Assembly: GCA_001299455.1 (NCBI GenBank)
Contig: CYUK01000003.1
Coordinates: 496,001 to 560,000 of the forward strand
Direction: 5' to 3'
Origin: Clostridiales bacterium SIT11
GTDB taxonomy: Bacteria > Bacillota > Clostridia > Tissierellales > Peptoniphilaceae
Length of the DNA stretch: 64,000 nucleotides
Below are positions 42,574 through 51,541 of the stretch, piece after piece (position 1 is the first letter of the stretch; the number at the start of each line of letters is the position of its first letter). Made by a program: the position numbers and the translations under genes. The notes under the pieces were generated by a model. The model searched no databases. It had not been told where the DNA came from and saw only the letters and a list, made by a program, of their open reading frames with translations.

Positions 42574-42858
42574 TCAGGTATTGTATATCAAGGTGACTAC
42601 GGATACGATGATCCCCACAATGGAGAGAATCAAATACTTCTTTTCATTTTTCTTAGAAAAATAATATCCTAGACCACCGCCAATAGACAAGACCAATTGT
42701 ATGGCGATATCTACTGCCTTAGGATAGGTGTTGGAGGGATTTCCTGCTAGGTCCACCTGGACTACAACTGTTTCTGATAAGACAAGGTAGCTATAAATTC
42801 CTAATCCAAGAGCGACTCCTATAATGATTCCTAGTAAAACTTTTTTGTTCATTTCCAT
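42574..42858 (-). CDS. Small membrane protein, DUF1648-like
   Basis: This 94-residue protein has three membrane segments. VDLAGNPSNTYPK after the first is similar to the PxHxNxxGxxDxxxxK motif of DUF1648/SdpI N-termini. GAAAGGAAGGAAATGG precedes the ATG region. It is probably co-transcribed with the DUF2178-like and XRE genes. Function unknown; an immunity role like SdpI is possible but unproven. Confidence 0.55.
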   Translation of the reverse strand: MEMNKKVLLGIIIGVALGLGIYSYLVLSETVVVQVDLAGNPSNTYPKAVDIAIQLVLSIGGGLGYYFSKKNEKKYLILSIVGIIVSVVTLIYNT

Positions 42859-42869
42859 TTCCTTCCTTT

Positions 42870-43310
42870 CTACATTTTGTTTTCAAGTTTTGAACTCCAA
42901 TACAAGGCATAGACCTGGATTGAAAGATAAATGGCCACGATAATTACAATTTGTAATTTATCCACCCCCATCAAGGAAAAAATAAGAACCATTGCCGCAA
43001 AGAGATAAATCATAAGGTCATAGGCCTTGGCTTTAGATTTTTCTGTAATCAGAATGTTCCGCTCATCCTTTTTATCAATTTCAAGTTGTCTCATTAGGTC
43101 TTCATTGTTTTTTATAGAGTAATATTTCATGATATTTCCCGTAAAATGCCCAAAAACTCCACAACCTAGGGCAATAAAAAGATAGGGAACAACCGTCATC
43201 ATTTGGTCTCTACCAGCACTATTTTTGTGGATTAAAAACCCTATCACAAGAAAGCCAACCCCTAAAAATGCAAAGGCCCAATCCTTTAAAATATCCTTAT
43301 TTTTTTTCAT
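42870..43310 (-). CDS. Four-TM membrane protein, DUF2178-like
   Basis: This 146-residue protein has helices at about 10-27, 38-60, 98-114 and 119-138, with a cytoplasmic KKDERNILITEKSKAKAYD segment between pairs. The KDER(N/x)xxIxxKAxAxxY pattern is characteristic of DUF2178 proteins, which are typically encoded next to a small XRE regulator, as here. The gene overlaps the XRE gene by 14 nt. Less AT-rich than its neighbours. Function unknown. Confidence 0.7.
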   Translation of the reverse strand: MKKNKDILKDWAFAFLGVGFLVIGFLIHKNSAGRDQMMTVVPYLFIALGCGVFGHFTGNIMKYYSIKNNEDLMRQLEIDKKDERNILITEKSKAKAYDLMIYLFAAMVLIFSLMGVDKLQIVIIVAIYLSIQVYALYWSSKLENKM

Positions 43311-43509
43311 CTTCTACCTCCTCATAGATAAAAATGTCTTCAATCGTCAAATTAAAATACCTGGCGATTTTAAAAGCCAACAAAATCGAAGGATTGTATC
43401 TTCCATTTTCTAAAGAACCTATGGTTTGCCGGGACACCTCAAGTATGGAGGCCAATTCTTCCTGGGTTATCCCTTTTTCCTTCCTTATTTCCTCAAGCCT
43501 GTTCTTCAA
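43297..43509 (-). CDS. Small XRE-family HTH regulator
   Basis: This 70-residue protein is a Cro/CI-type HTH: RLEEIRKEKGITQEELASIL, EVSRQTIGSLENGRYNPSILLAFKIARYF, NLTIEDIFIYEE. It belongs to the YgzD/YvaO-like group found with DUF2178 membrane proteins. RBS AGGAGGTGG precedes the ATG. Probably controls the three-gene module to its left. Confidence 0.92.
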   Translation of the reverse strand: MKNRLEEIRKEKGITQEELASILEVSRQTIGSLENGRYNPSILLAFKIARYFNLTIEDIFIYEEVEDEKK

Positions 43510-43639
43510 ATGAAACCACCTCCTGGTAATGACAAGCTAGCTTTACATTCATTATAGCCCTTTGCCTTTCATATGTAAAGTATGCTTTCCATTTTTTTCT
43601 ACTTTTTTATTTCCTTACAGGGTAAAGCCGATAGAAGTC

Positions 43640-44385
43640 TATGGTTCTCTAATCATAACCACCGGCTTAGCCGGTGGTTTGTTCTGCCCCTATAAGGGGC
43701 TGTTACCAGCAGCATTCCGTGCTTTGAATTTTCTTACTCGTGCACCCTTTTCTCAGCGAGTGCTAAAGCACTTTATTTCTTGCTTTTGTTTACCGGTTCA
43801 CCCGTAAACGGGTCTATAAATCTTTCATACTGATTTGATCTGCCATATAATCTTCTTTCAACTGATTTTTTATATAATCTTGTATTTTTTTCGCATTTTT
43901 CCCAGCTGTGTCTACATAGTACCCCCGACACCAAAAATGTCTATTCCCGTACTTATACTTTAGATTTGCATGACGATCAAAAATAATCAAGCTGCTTTTT
44001 CCTTTCAAATACCCCATAATCTGGGATATGCTATATTTTGGCGGAATCTCCAACAACATATGGATGTGATCTGGACAACACTCTGCTTCAATAATGTTGA
44101 TCTCTTTTCTTTCGCATAAATCTCGTAATATCTTTCCTACATCTTGCTTTAATTTTCCATAGATTATTTGTCTTCTGTATTTCGGGGCAAATAATCTATG
44201 ATACTTACAATTCCAAGATGTATTTGATAAACTATTTTTATCCATGTGGATGCCTCCCTTTTCTAAATATGCTACTGCCAGTAACTTATTTAGTATATCA
44301 TGGGAGGCTTTTTTACTTGAAGCTAAAGCTTATTTTTCTACTACCAGCATAGCTGGTGGTTTTTTCATGCTAACGCGTACAAAAA
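43640..44385 (-). mobile_element. IS200/IS605-type insertion sequence (tnpA only)
   Basis: About 750 bp. One end carries the perfect hairpin AACCACCGGC-TTA-GCCGGTGGTT (43657-43679). The other carries ACCAGCATAGCTGGT and ends GCGTACAAAAA. Subterminal hairpins and no target duplication are the IS200 pattern. No tnpB is present. The 43640 boundary is approximate. Confidence 0.85.
43814..44245 (-). CDS. tnpA: IS200-type Y1 transposase (TnpA_REP)
   Basis: This 143-residue Y1 HUH transposase has NCKYHRLFAPKYRRQIIYG, AECCPDHIHMLLEIPPKYS (HUH motif His-Ile-His), GYLKGKSSLIIF and HFWCRGYYVDTAG (catalytic Tyr near the end). It moves single-stranded copies by peel-and-paste. Intact length and motifs suggest it is active, and it could mobilise the solo end at 19392-19530. 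Confidence 0.95.
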   Translation of the reverse strand: MDKNSLSNTSWNCKYHRLFAPKYRRQIIYGKLKQDVGKILRDLCERKEINIIEAECCPDHIHMLLEIPPKYSISQIMGYLKGKSSLIIFDRHANLKYKYGNRHFWCRGYYVDTAGKNAKKIQDYIKNQLKEDYMADQISMKDL

Positions 44386-44485
44386 TTAATGGAGCAGACC
44401 TTTACGGCATGCTCCATTTTTTTAATTTTTACCTTGTTAGGGAGAACCCTAAGACCCCGAAATATATTTTATAAAGGAGAATAAA

Positions 44486-44847
44486 ATGGCAAATAGATTT
44501 AGAAATGAAAGAATAGAAATAAAACTTACTAAAGAAGAAAAAGAAGTTTTTGAAAAGAAAATGAAACTTGCAAATTGCAAAACAATGTCCCATTTTTTTA
44601 GAAAATGTGTATTAAAAAAAGAAATTTATATTGTAGACCTAAAACCATTTAGAGATCTTCAATGGCTACTTTCAAATGCAACAAATAATATAATATAAAC
44701 CAGATTGCAAAAGCAACTAATACAACGGGAGTAATTTACAAGAAAGACATTGATTATATGCGAGAAAAAATAGAAAAATTGGCAAAAGAAATATGGCAGA
44801 TCCATTCCCTACTTCTTAATAAATCAAAAGAAAGCTATGGTGATTAG
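44486..44847 (+). pseudogene. mobC (copy B), frameshifted
   Basis: The N-terminus is an intact ribbon-helix-helix (FRNERIEIKLTKEEKEVFEK, KTMSHFFRKCVLKKE). The frame breaks near 44693 (ATAATATAATATAA) and resumes with NQIAKATNTTGVIYKK and EIWQIHSLLLNKSKES. A simple dinucleotide slippage explains the break. RBS AAAGGAGAATAAA precedes the ATG. Confidence 0.85.
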
Positions 44848-46176
44848 TGTGACAATTACAAAAATACATCCTATAAAATCAACTCTAAATTTGGCAATAG
44901 ATTACATTACTAAGAGTTAAAAAACTGATGAAAAAATCTTAGTATCTTCATTCAAATGTCATCCATCTACTGCCCATATTCAATTTATGAAAACACGAGA
45001 AGACAATGATACTAAAGGTACAGTTCTGGCTAGACATTTAATTCAATCTTTTCTACCAGGAGAGGTGAATCCTATAAAAGCTCACGAAATTGGAATGGAA
45101 TTATGTAAGAAAATTTTAAAAGAAGATTATGAATTTGTTCTTGCAACTCATATAGATAGAGGGCATATCCATAACCATATTATTTTTAATAATGTTAATT
45201 ACAAGACTGGCAAATACTACCAATCTAATAAAAAATCTTATCATAAAATCAGGTTTCAAAGTGACGAATTATGTAAAAAAATAAGCTTTCAGTCATTGAT
45301 GAATATTATGAAGCTTACAAAAGAAAATATAAAACTGCTGGTAAATCTTGGTACGAATATGACCAAAACAAGACAGGAAATTCTTGGAAATCTAAACTGC
45401 AATTTGATATAGAAGAATGATTAATAGGTCTAACTCGTGGGAAGAGCTTTTAGAAAATATGGAATCTCTTGATTATGAAATTAAGTTTGGTAAACACATA
45501 GCTTTTAGCCATAAAGACAAACAAAGATTTACAAGAGCGAAGACTATCGGAGAAGATTATACCGAAGAAAGATTAAAAGAACTAATTGCAGAAAGAGAGT
45601 TTATCAAGATTCCTGCTGTCAAAAAACTCATCGGCAATGTTATTGACATGAACACCAATGCAAAGGTAAAGGAAATCAAAGGCTACAAATATTGGGCTAC
45701 CAAACATAACCTTAATACAATGGCTGAGTCCGTTATTTATATTAGAGAACATGTCATTAAATCCGTTAAACAGCTTGATGAGTACATCCAAAAAGCAACC
45801 GACGAAAGACAAAATATACAGGATAAAATCAATATGATTGACAAAGAAACTCAGGAGATTTCTGAAACTATGGAGCGATTCATGCCGTTAAAAAATACAG
45901 GGTGTGCTATAAGAAATATAGGTCTAATCCATCTGACAAGGAATTTTTTGAAGAGTACAAGTCTTAAATTACCCTATATAAAACGCCCTTTCAGAACTCA
46001 AAGAATCCTATTCCAACCTCCCAAATTCAAAGGATATTTTAGACAGACTTGCTAAATTACAAGAAAAAAAGAATGCCCTCATGCAAGAGTATTCTTCCTC
46101 AAAATCTACTATTGACAAGCTTTACAAGATACGAAAAAATTACGGAATTTATATGGATAAGGATATGAAGAGATAA
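44840..46176 (+). pseudogene. Relaxase (copy B), multiple frame disruptions
   Basis: It starts at the GTG overlapping mobC (TITKIHPIKSTLNLAIDYI), has a stop at about 44918, then a long open part (RGHIHNHIIFNNV, the metal-binding His cluster of MOB relaxases). It shifts frame near 45290 and 45412, continues to about 45900, shifts again and ends SKSTIDKLYKIRKNYGIYM. At least four lesions. The element cannot mobilise itself, though the DNA end may still be acted on in trans. Confidence 0.85.
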
Positions 46177-46193
46177 ACTCTTGAGTTTTCCTA

Positions 46194-47015
46194 TTATCTC
46201 AACAAAAAATTATGAACAGCGTTTAACGTCAGTAAATATGATAAAACTGAAAACAATATTACAAAAAAAACAAGAAAAGAAACTGATTCAAATCGTTTTG
46301 TTTTAGAAATAAATTTGCGAATTCCTTGTATCGGATTTTTCTTTTTTCTATCAATATAGACACTGAATACACGCAACAATAAGGTATAAGATATCATTTG
46401 TTGAATTACTCCTATAGATACACCTAAAATTTTATATACTGATATAAAAAATTTTCTTGTATCAAGTATTGACGGACTCATTGTTACCACCATTTCCTTA
46501 ATGTTAAATCCATAATACAATGTTAATGTGGAAACAACTATTGAAACAATAATGAATTTAACGGTAACTTTTTGAACTTCATTGCTAAAAGATATAATAA
46601 ATAAAAATAAGATACATATTATCAGTGGAATAAGTCCAAGCCACTTTAAAAACAAAGAAATATAATCTATATATTTTTTGAAAAAACTAACTACTATAGA
46701 TGTTACAAACACTCCTACAATGATTAGTAAAAAAATATCATTATCATTATAACTTTCACTTCTAACATTTTCAGATTTTCTTATTGTAGAGTAATGATAA
46801 TCTGGAGATTCAATAAAAGTGGTTTTAGAAGATATTTCTATCTTCGTATTAAACAAATTTAATATGATATTTTTAATTTTAGAATTTAAAAATTTAACTT
46901 TGTTAACAAATTTTATTGCAAGTAAAATTACAAATGATACTATTAGTCCCTTAATAATATCATCAGGTATTGTTTTTACCAATCCCCATAACCAATTTAT
47001 AATTGTATCAGGCAT
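46194..47015 (-). CDS. Multi-TM membrane protein of unknown function next to the IetAS locus
   Basis: The protein has 273 residues from the ATG at 47015 (GGAGAG 8 nt upstream; GTG three codons earlier). Hydrophobic segments lie at about 20-40, 95-112, 125-145, 155-175, 195-215 and 245-265. A soluble loop (about 50-90) carries KSENVRSESYNDND. No enzyme motif seen and no family recognised. It lies downstream of the DUF4393 remnant and on the same strand as IetAS; intact despite decayed neighbours. A membrane effector of a defence module is conceivable but unsupported. Confidence 0.6.
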   Translation of the reverse strand: MPDTIINWLWGLVKTIPDDIIKGLIVSFVILLAIKFVNKVKFLNSKIKNIILNLFNTKIEISSKTTFIESPDYHYSTIRKSENVRSESYNDNDIFLLIIVGVFVTSIVVSFFKKYIDYISLFLKWLGLIPLIICILFLFIISFSNEVQKVTVKFIIVSIVVSTLTLYYGFNIKEMVVTMSPSILDTRKFFISVYKILGVSIGVIQQMISYTLLLRVFSVYIDRKKKNPIQGIRKFISKTKRFESVSFLVFFVILFSVLSYLLTLNAVHNFLLR

Positions 47016-47031
47016 AGTTATCACTCTCCAA

Positions 47032-47200
47032 ACTTAATCATCAGTCTGATTTTTAAAAGCCCAATAGTTGAGGCTTTTTGAATAATTTTTTCAGTAACAA
47101 CTATAAATTTTACAGGTGGATAAATTTCTTTCATAATAACTACCTCTAAGCCTTTTCTAGTATCATACCAATAATTTATATCCAATGCAGTAATCTAAAT
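47032..47200 (-). pseudogene. Short open frame with no start of its own, unknown origin
   Basis: About 55 codons (ITALDINYWYDTRKGLEVVI, MKEIYPPVKFIVVTEKIIQK) are open up to the stop just before the 46194 gene. An ATG at 47133 has no clear RBS. It may be the C-terminus of the DUF4393-type remnant to its right. Confidence 0.35.
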
Positions 47201-47399
47201 TTTTCAATACCTCCATTAGCTTGAGTCGGTATGTTGACAAAATACATTGCTGATGTTTCTTGATGAAATACCTCGCAACAATATAATATGAATAAATTAA
47301 GCATTGCCAATCCATGTTCTTCTTTAGATAAATAAAGATGTTCTTATACAACATTACTATCTACGTAGGAATTTTTGTTATTCCTAAGATTATTTCCAT

Positions 47400-47840
47400 C
47401 TAAACTAGTATGAATTGATGATAAAATACAAATTTCGTTTTTTAGATAGATTTTTTAATATTTCGATAAACACCATTGCTATATCTGTACTATTTTATGC
47501 AAACTTCCAATTAAATAGAATATTAGCCCATAAATCTTGCACCTCAGTCTCTTCTTCCATAAAAACATTACCTAATATTTTAAATAAAAGTTTAGGAAGG
47601 GACGGTGTTTATTTACCTATGAACCTCTTTTCGACCTTTTTTGCTCATATTTGTCAAAAAACTTTATAACATTATTCCTTCTGTAATAATTCAGTTTATC
47701 TAATAAAACATCTCCAATTGTTGCTAAAACTTTTTTTACTATTCTGTATTCTAAGCTTTCCTCCAATACTACCACTATTAATTTCCATTTCATATATTTT
47801 ATCTTTATTCTCCAAATCTCTTCAGATCTTATACTTGATA
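47400..47840 (-). pseudogene. DUF4393-type protein remnant
   Basis: In shifting minus-strand frames there is ESLEYRIVKKVLATIGDVLL, then PSLPKLLFKILGNVFMEEET and EVQDLWANILFNWKFA, then IAMVFIEILKNLSKKRN. The (E)ELQDLWANLL...FVEIL.QLS pattern is typical of DUF4393/Abi-associated proteins. At least two frameshifts and stops. No intact gene covers 47025-47898. Confidence 0.5.
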
Positions 47841-47898
47841 TGATTTCTATAAATATACTATTTCATTTTATTCGTTGATAATGTCACAAAAACAAATA

Positions 47899-50133
47899 TT
47901 ACTCCCACTTAATTTCTTCATTAACTTTTTGATGAATATCTACTCTATTGTCAACATCAATTAAATTTACTAACCAACCATTTAATGTACAACTTCTGAT
48001 AAATTCATCAATTCTATTAAACCCATTCATTTCCTTGAGTGTTACAACAACACCAAATCTAACTCCTACGCCATCTTGTGGAGCTAATCGGTTATTTGTC
48101 TTTACTTCCATACCCCAGTTTTTATTTATATAAGAGTCTTTTGGTATCATTCTTTTTGTAGCACTCTCTGCGATATACTTTACATTATCCCATTTTCTAA
48201 ACTGTTTTCTGGCTTCACCTTCCAAAAGATAATTTCTTTCCCCATCTGATGTATCTTCGGTATTCTGTTTATCACCCTTAATATCCTTGATTTTTTTATC
48301 ATCTCCTATTCGACCAAAATGCAAATTCAATTCTGTATTTGTATAGTCAACACCTTGCAACCTATCACACAATGGAAAATAACACATCGTAGCCTTCGCG
48401 ATATATGGATACTTATTATCCTTTAGCGGAACTGGAAAATCGTAGTTATAAGTATTCCATTTTTCACTAATATCTGATACCACAAATTTTATTTCATCAT
48501 CTTTTGTTTGAATAATATCGTTTATATGAATTGGTACAACTCCATGCCCATATAAAGCAACTTCTTCAGGAGTAGGTTTATCATCCCAACCTCTTGCAGC
48601 ATCAATAATCATGGCTTTTGCAACTTCTCTATTAAGTCCTAACACATCAATTAAATAAGATAATTTTCTCGCAATCCACGGTGCAGCATAAGAAGTACCA
48701 GCAACACTCGCAGCCCCTAAAGGTTCACAAACTCTAATGTACTCTTCTTCACTGCCACCATAATAGCTCACATCAGGCTTTGCATAGAAAGATAATACTA
48801 ATCCTTTACGAGCATATTTAGTAGACAGACCATACTTACTAACTGAATTTACAACTATACTATTAACAGAATCTGCCGGAGATCCTATTTTTACTATATC
48901 TGCACTTGGTTTATTTGTCCCTGCCACAACAAATATTACATTGTTTTCAAACTGAATTTTATCTAATGTTGCAGCTTCAGCAGAAATAAAGTTGTCATTA
49001 ATTTCCTGATTACTACCAAGTGAAATATTCCAGACTTTTATATCTAAATTATTTACCACAATACTCTTTATTTTCTTTATTATTGAAAATGAAGAAAATT
49101 CAGCACCTACCGCTACTCCAAAATGCCTAACTTTAAACCTGCCACAGCCATCATCCAGCCAAGGATTTAATCTTGCTCCATCAACAATAATGGAAGATAC
49201 TGCTGTCCCATGATTATAATCTTTTGGATATTTTGGTATATCTTCTGAGACCATATCATGATATTCAACCCAATCACTAAAATAAACACTTTCATCAAAT
49301 AAGGTATCTATCACCCCAATTGTTGGTTCAATAGTTGGGGATGGTATAGTTATCATTTTTGTTTGATGCTCATTAGTAAAATCATCAGGTGATAAACTTG
49401 ACAAATCAACGGTTGCCATTGAAACAAGATAAGGTGCTTTTACTAAAAGTAGTTCTACCTGCTTTTCGTCTAAGTAAACAGTTTGATTATCTAAAATTCT
49501 GCTACTTAAAATATCTATCCCTAATCTTTCAAATAATAATTTTGTATCTTTTCTTACATCATACAAAGTTATTATACTCTGTTTTATATCTATCGTAGGT
49601 AACTCTACCTCAAAAGAATCAATATAAGATACATCTGCAATCACTTGTTTAAATGTAGACATACTTACAGAAAGATTTTTAAAAACCTCTGAATTAACAA
49701 TACTTTTGTCTTTAAATTCGCTCTTGCTGATATTTCCTCTAAACTTTTGAGATAATATATTTGAAGTATTTACAATTAACTCTATACTTTTAGTTAAATC
49801 ATCTTCATCAAGAAAATATGTTATTATATGCTTACTCTGATCTGAATTAAATTTTGCTCCAACAATTGCTTCATTAGAATACGTCCCTTTAAAAAGTCCA
49901 GCAATTCGATTACTTTTCGCAACAATCTTATTATAATAAACACTAACCAAAATACCCTCAAACGGTTTTGTTTCTTTATCCCAAAATTCTTTAATCTGGA
50001 TTAGCTGAGCTTTTAATCTTAATAAATGCTCTGTACTAACTTCCATTCTACCATTCATGGATACACCACCACGCATACCATTTTTACTGGCTTGTACAAA
50101 GCGTTTCCCTTTTAATTCCAAGACATTATTCAC
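47899..50133 (-). CDS. ietS: Subtilisin-like serine protease of an IetAS defence system
   Basis: This 744-residue S8 peptidase has no signal peptide, so it acts in the cytoplasm. A ~265-residue N-terminal region precedes the catalytic domain: Asp276 (GVIDTLFD), His308 (YNHGTAVSS), oxyanion Asn407 (VAGTNKPS) and Ser481 (GTSYAAP). A C-terminal ~200-residue domain follows. A 5' AAA ATPase gene plus a 3' subtilase gene is the IetAS arrangement, first known from Agrobacterium plasmid incompatibility and later reported as antiphage. GTG start inside the ietA end, with AAGGAGG upstream. Confidence 0.88.
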   Translation of the reverse strand: MNNVLELKGKRFVQASKNGMRGGVSMNGRMEVSTEHLLRLKAQLIQIKEFWDKETKPFEGILVSVYYNKIVAKSNRIAGLFKGTYSNEAIVGAKFNSDQSKHIITYFLDEDDLTKSIELIVNTSNILSQKFRGNISKSEFKDKSIVNSEVFKNLSVSMSTFKQVIADVSYIDSFEVELPTIDIKQSIITLYDVRKDTKLLFERLGIDILSSRILDNQTVYLDEKQVELLLVKAPYLVSMATVDLSSLSPDDFTNEHQTKMITIPSPTIEPTIGVIDTLFDESVYFSDWVEYHDMVSEDIPKYPKDYNHGTAVSSIIVDGARLNPWLDDGCGRFKVRHFGVAVGAEFSSFSIIKKIKSIVVNNLDIKVWNISLGSNQEINDNFISAEAATLDKIQFENNVIFVVAGTNKPSADIVKIGSPADSVNSIVVNSVSKYGLSTKYARKGLVLSFYAKPDVSYYGGSEEEYIRVCEPLGAASVAGTSYAAPWIARKLSYLIDVLGLNREVAKAMIIDAARGWDDKPTPEEVALYGHGVVPIHINDIIQTKDDEIKFVVSDISEKWNTYNYDFPVPLKDNKYPYIAKATMCYFPLCDRLQGVDYTNTELNLHFGRIGDDKKIKDIKGDKQNTEDTSDGERNYLLEGEARKQFRKWDNVKYIAESATKRMIPKDSYINKNWGMEVKTNNRLAPQDGVGVRFGVVVTLKEMNGFNRIDEFIRSCTLNGWLVNLIDVDNRVDIHQKVNEEIKWE

Positions 50134-51193
50134 TATCTACTTCCTCCTTCTTTAACTTTCTTGATACAGCACTTTTAGACTCTCCTTTTAATTTTTCTAT
50201 TTCTCTTACAGTAAAGCCTTCCTCATGAAGCTGGTTTATATCCTTGTGATCCAGATTTCCTATCAAGCTATTATATAATCTCTTAAAATAATCATACTCA
50301 GAATCAACACCGCTAAATGCAAGTGATGTTTTTATAATGTTTTTCAATTCTCCAGGATAAGGTATTTTTTTTGCTTTTTTCAATATCTTTTTAAATAATC
50401 TTGTGTCTTTTGATATTCCTTTAAAATTCTTTATAAAAGAAGAAAAATAATATTCAGCAACTTCTATTAAATCCTCATCGCTATATCTATTGAAATTAAT
50501 AACAGCGTCAAATCTCCTAATTAATGCTTTATCAAAATTTGAATATAGATTAGTTGTTGCAATAAGCACTATTTCTTTATTAAGATCTGTTAATCTATCT
50601 AATTCTCTTAAAATTGTAGATGTTACTCTTCCCATCTCCCTAATATCATTAGAATTAATTCTATCTAAAGCAATAACATCAATTTCATCAAATAAAACCA
50701 CAACCTTATTTGCATTTGGAAGCATATTTATTTCTCTAAATACTTTTACTACGTTTTTATTAGTCTGTCCCAACTTGCTATCTATCAAATTTTCAAAATC
50801 CACCCTAAAAAGAGATCTATCCAATAACCTTGCAACATTTTTAGCCGCTTCTGTTTTTCCGCTTCCCGGTAATCCTTCAAATAAAAATTTATTAATACCC
50901 ACATTATGGTTTACAGCATTAATAATACCTTTTATGTCTTCTGTTATTTCAAGTGGTAAATTTAAAGCCTCTAAATTTCTTATTTCTACTTGTTTTAAAA
51001 ACTTACTTTCAAAATCATTACTTTGTGGTGAATATAAATTTGACTCAGATATTAATCCCATAATATATTCGGATAACTGATAATCCCCTATGCTATCAAA
51101 ATATCTTGCGATTGTTATCGCCTCATTCCTAAAGGAATTTTCATTCCTTTCCACATGGTATTTTATTAAATTCAAAACATTTTGTTTTTTCAT
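50126..51193 (-). CDS. ietA: AAA+ ATPase of an IetAS defence system, with C-terminal HTH-like segment
   Basis: The protein has 355 residues from the ATG at 51193 (AGGAGG 9 nt upstream). AAA+ motifs are FEGLPGSGKTEAAKN (Walker A), VVLFDEIDVIALD (Walker B), ATTNLYSNFDKALIRRFD (sensor 1, Arg finger) and PYPGELKN (sensor 2). The last ~35 residues, HEEGFTVREIEKLKGESKSA then VSRKLKK, read as a helix-turn-helix like those of site-specific regulators. The ATPase probably gates the protease. An autoregulatory role of the HTH is inferred from direct repeats at its promoter. Confidence 0.88.
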   Translation of the reverse strand: MKKQNVLNLIKYHVERNENSFRNEAITIARYFDSIGDYQLSEYIMGLISESNLYSPQSNDFESKFLKQVEIRNLEALNLPLEITEDIKGIINAVNHNVGINKFLFEGLPGSGKTEAAKNVARLLDRSLFRVDFENLIDSKLGQTNKNVVKVFREINMLPNANKVVVLFDEIDVIALDRINSNDIREMGRVTSTILRELDRLTDLNKEIVLIATTNLYSNFDKALIRRFDAVINFNRYSDEDLIEVAEYYFSSFIKNFKGISKDTRLFKKILKKAKKIPYPGELKNIIKTSLAFSGVDSEYDYFKRLYNSLIGNLDHKDINQLHEEGFTVREIEKLKGESKSAVSRKLKKEEVDSE

Positions 51194-51220
51194 ATTTCCA
51201 TACCTCCTATTTTCTTTATC

Positions 51221-51273
51221 ATTATACCTCAATTCGGGACAAATTTCTATATTTATGGGACAAATTTTTATAT
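51221..51273 (-). promoter_or_regulatory. ietAS promoter with two direct repeats 21 bp apart
   Basis: Minus strand: ATATAAAAATTTGTCCC (51257-51273) and ATATAGAAATTTGTCCC (51236-51252), 16 of 17 identical, spaced 21 bp (two helical turns). TATAAT (51221-51226) lies 9 bp after the second repeat. Looks like a tandem operator. Confidence 0.65.
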
Positions 51274-51307
51274 TTATATATTTAAAGTTATATTATCGTT
51301 TATTCAT

Positions 51308-51541
51308 AAAAAAAGAGCAGCCTTTTACGCTACTCTTATAGAAAGTACAAAATGAGTTAAATATATTTTTGTGTTTCCTCATACCAGTTGTAGAACTACT
51401 CTTACGTCCATGTAGTTTTTTTTGAATCTTTTTTACATATCCTTCTTCATCTTTTTCAAATACAAAATGCTTGTAAAACTGCTTGAAATGCAGGATTTCT
51501 AAATTTACATCTTTTGTATCAACGCTATAGCTTCCACATGG
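51308..51541. repeat. Direct repeat spanning the end of rlmCD (chromosomal copy, attachment-site-like)
   Basis: This 234-bp segment matches 35990-36222. It contains the last 11 codons and stop of rlmCD, a decayed short frame (one base longer than the other copy) and the rlmCD terminator hairpin (AGAGTAGC/GCTGCTCT then TTTTTTT at 51309-51343). It marks the island boundary. Confidence 0.75.

Noticed and set aside
43640-44385. IS200 as part of a tnpB/IscB-type RNA-guided system
   Set aside because: Only the Y1 transposase is present; no tnpB or iscB gene or remnant was found next to it.
47415-47669. 84-codon + strand frame in the 47-48 kb gap
   Set aside because: The opposite strand carries the DUF4393-like remnant with recognisable motifs; this frame is its shadow.
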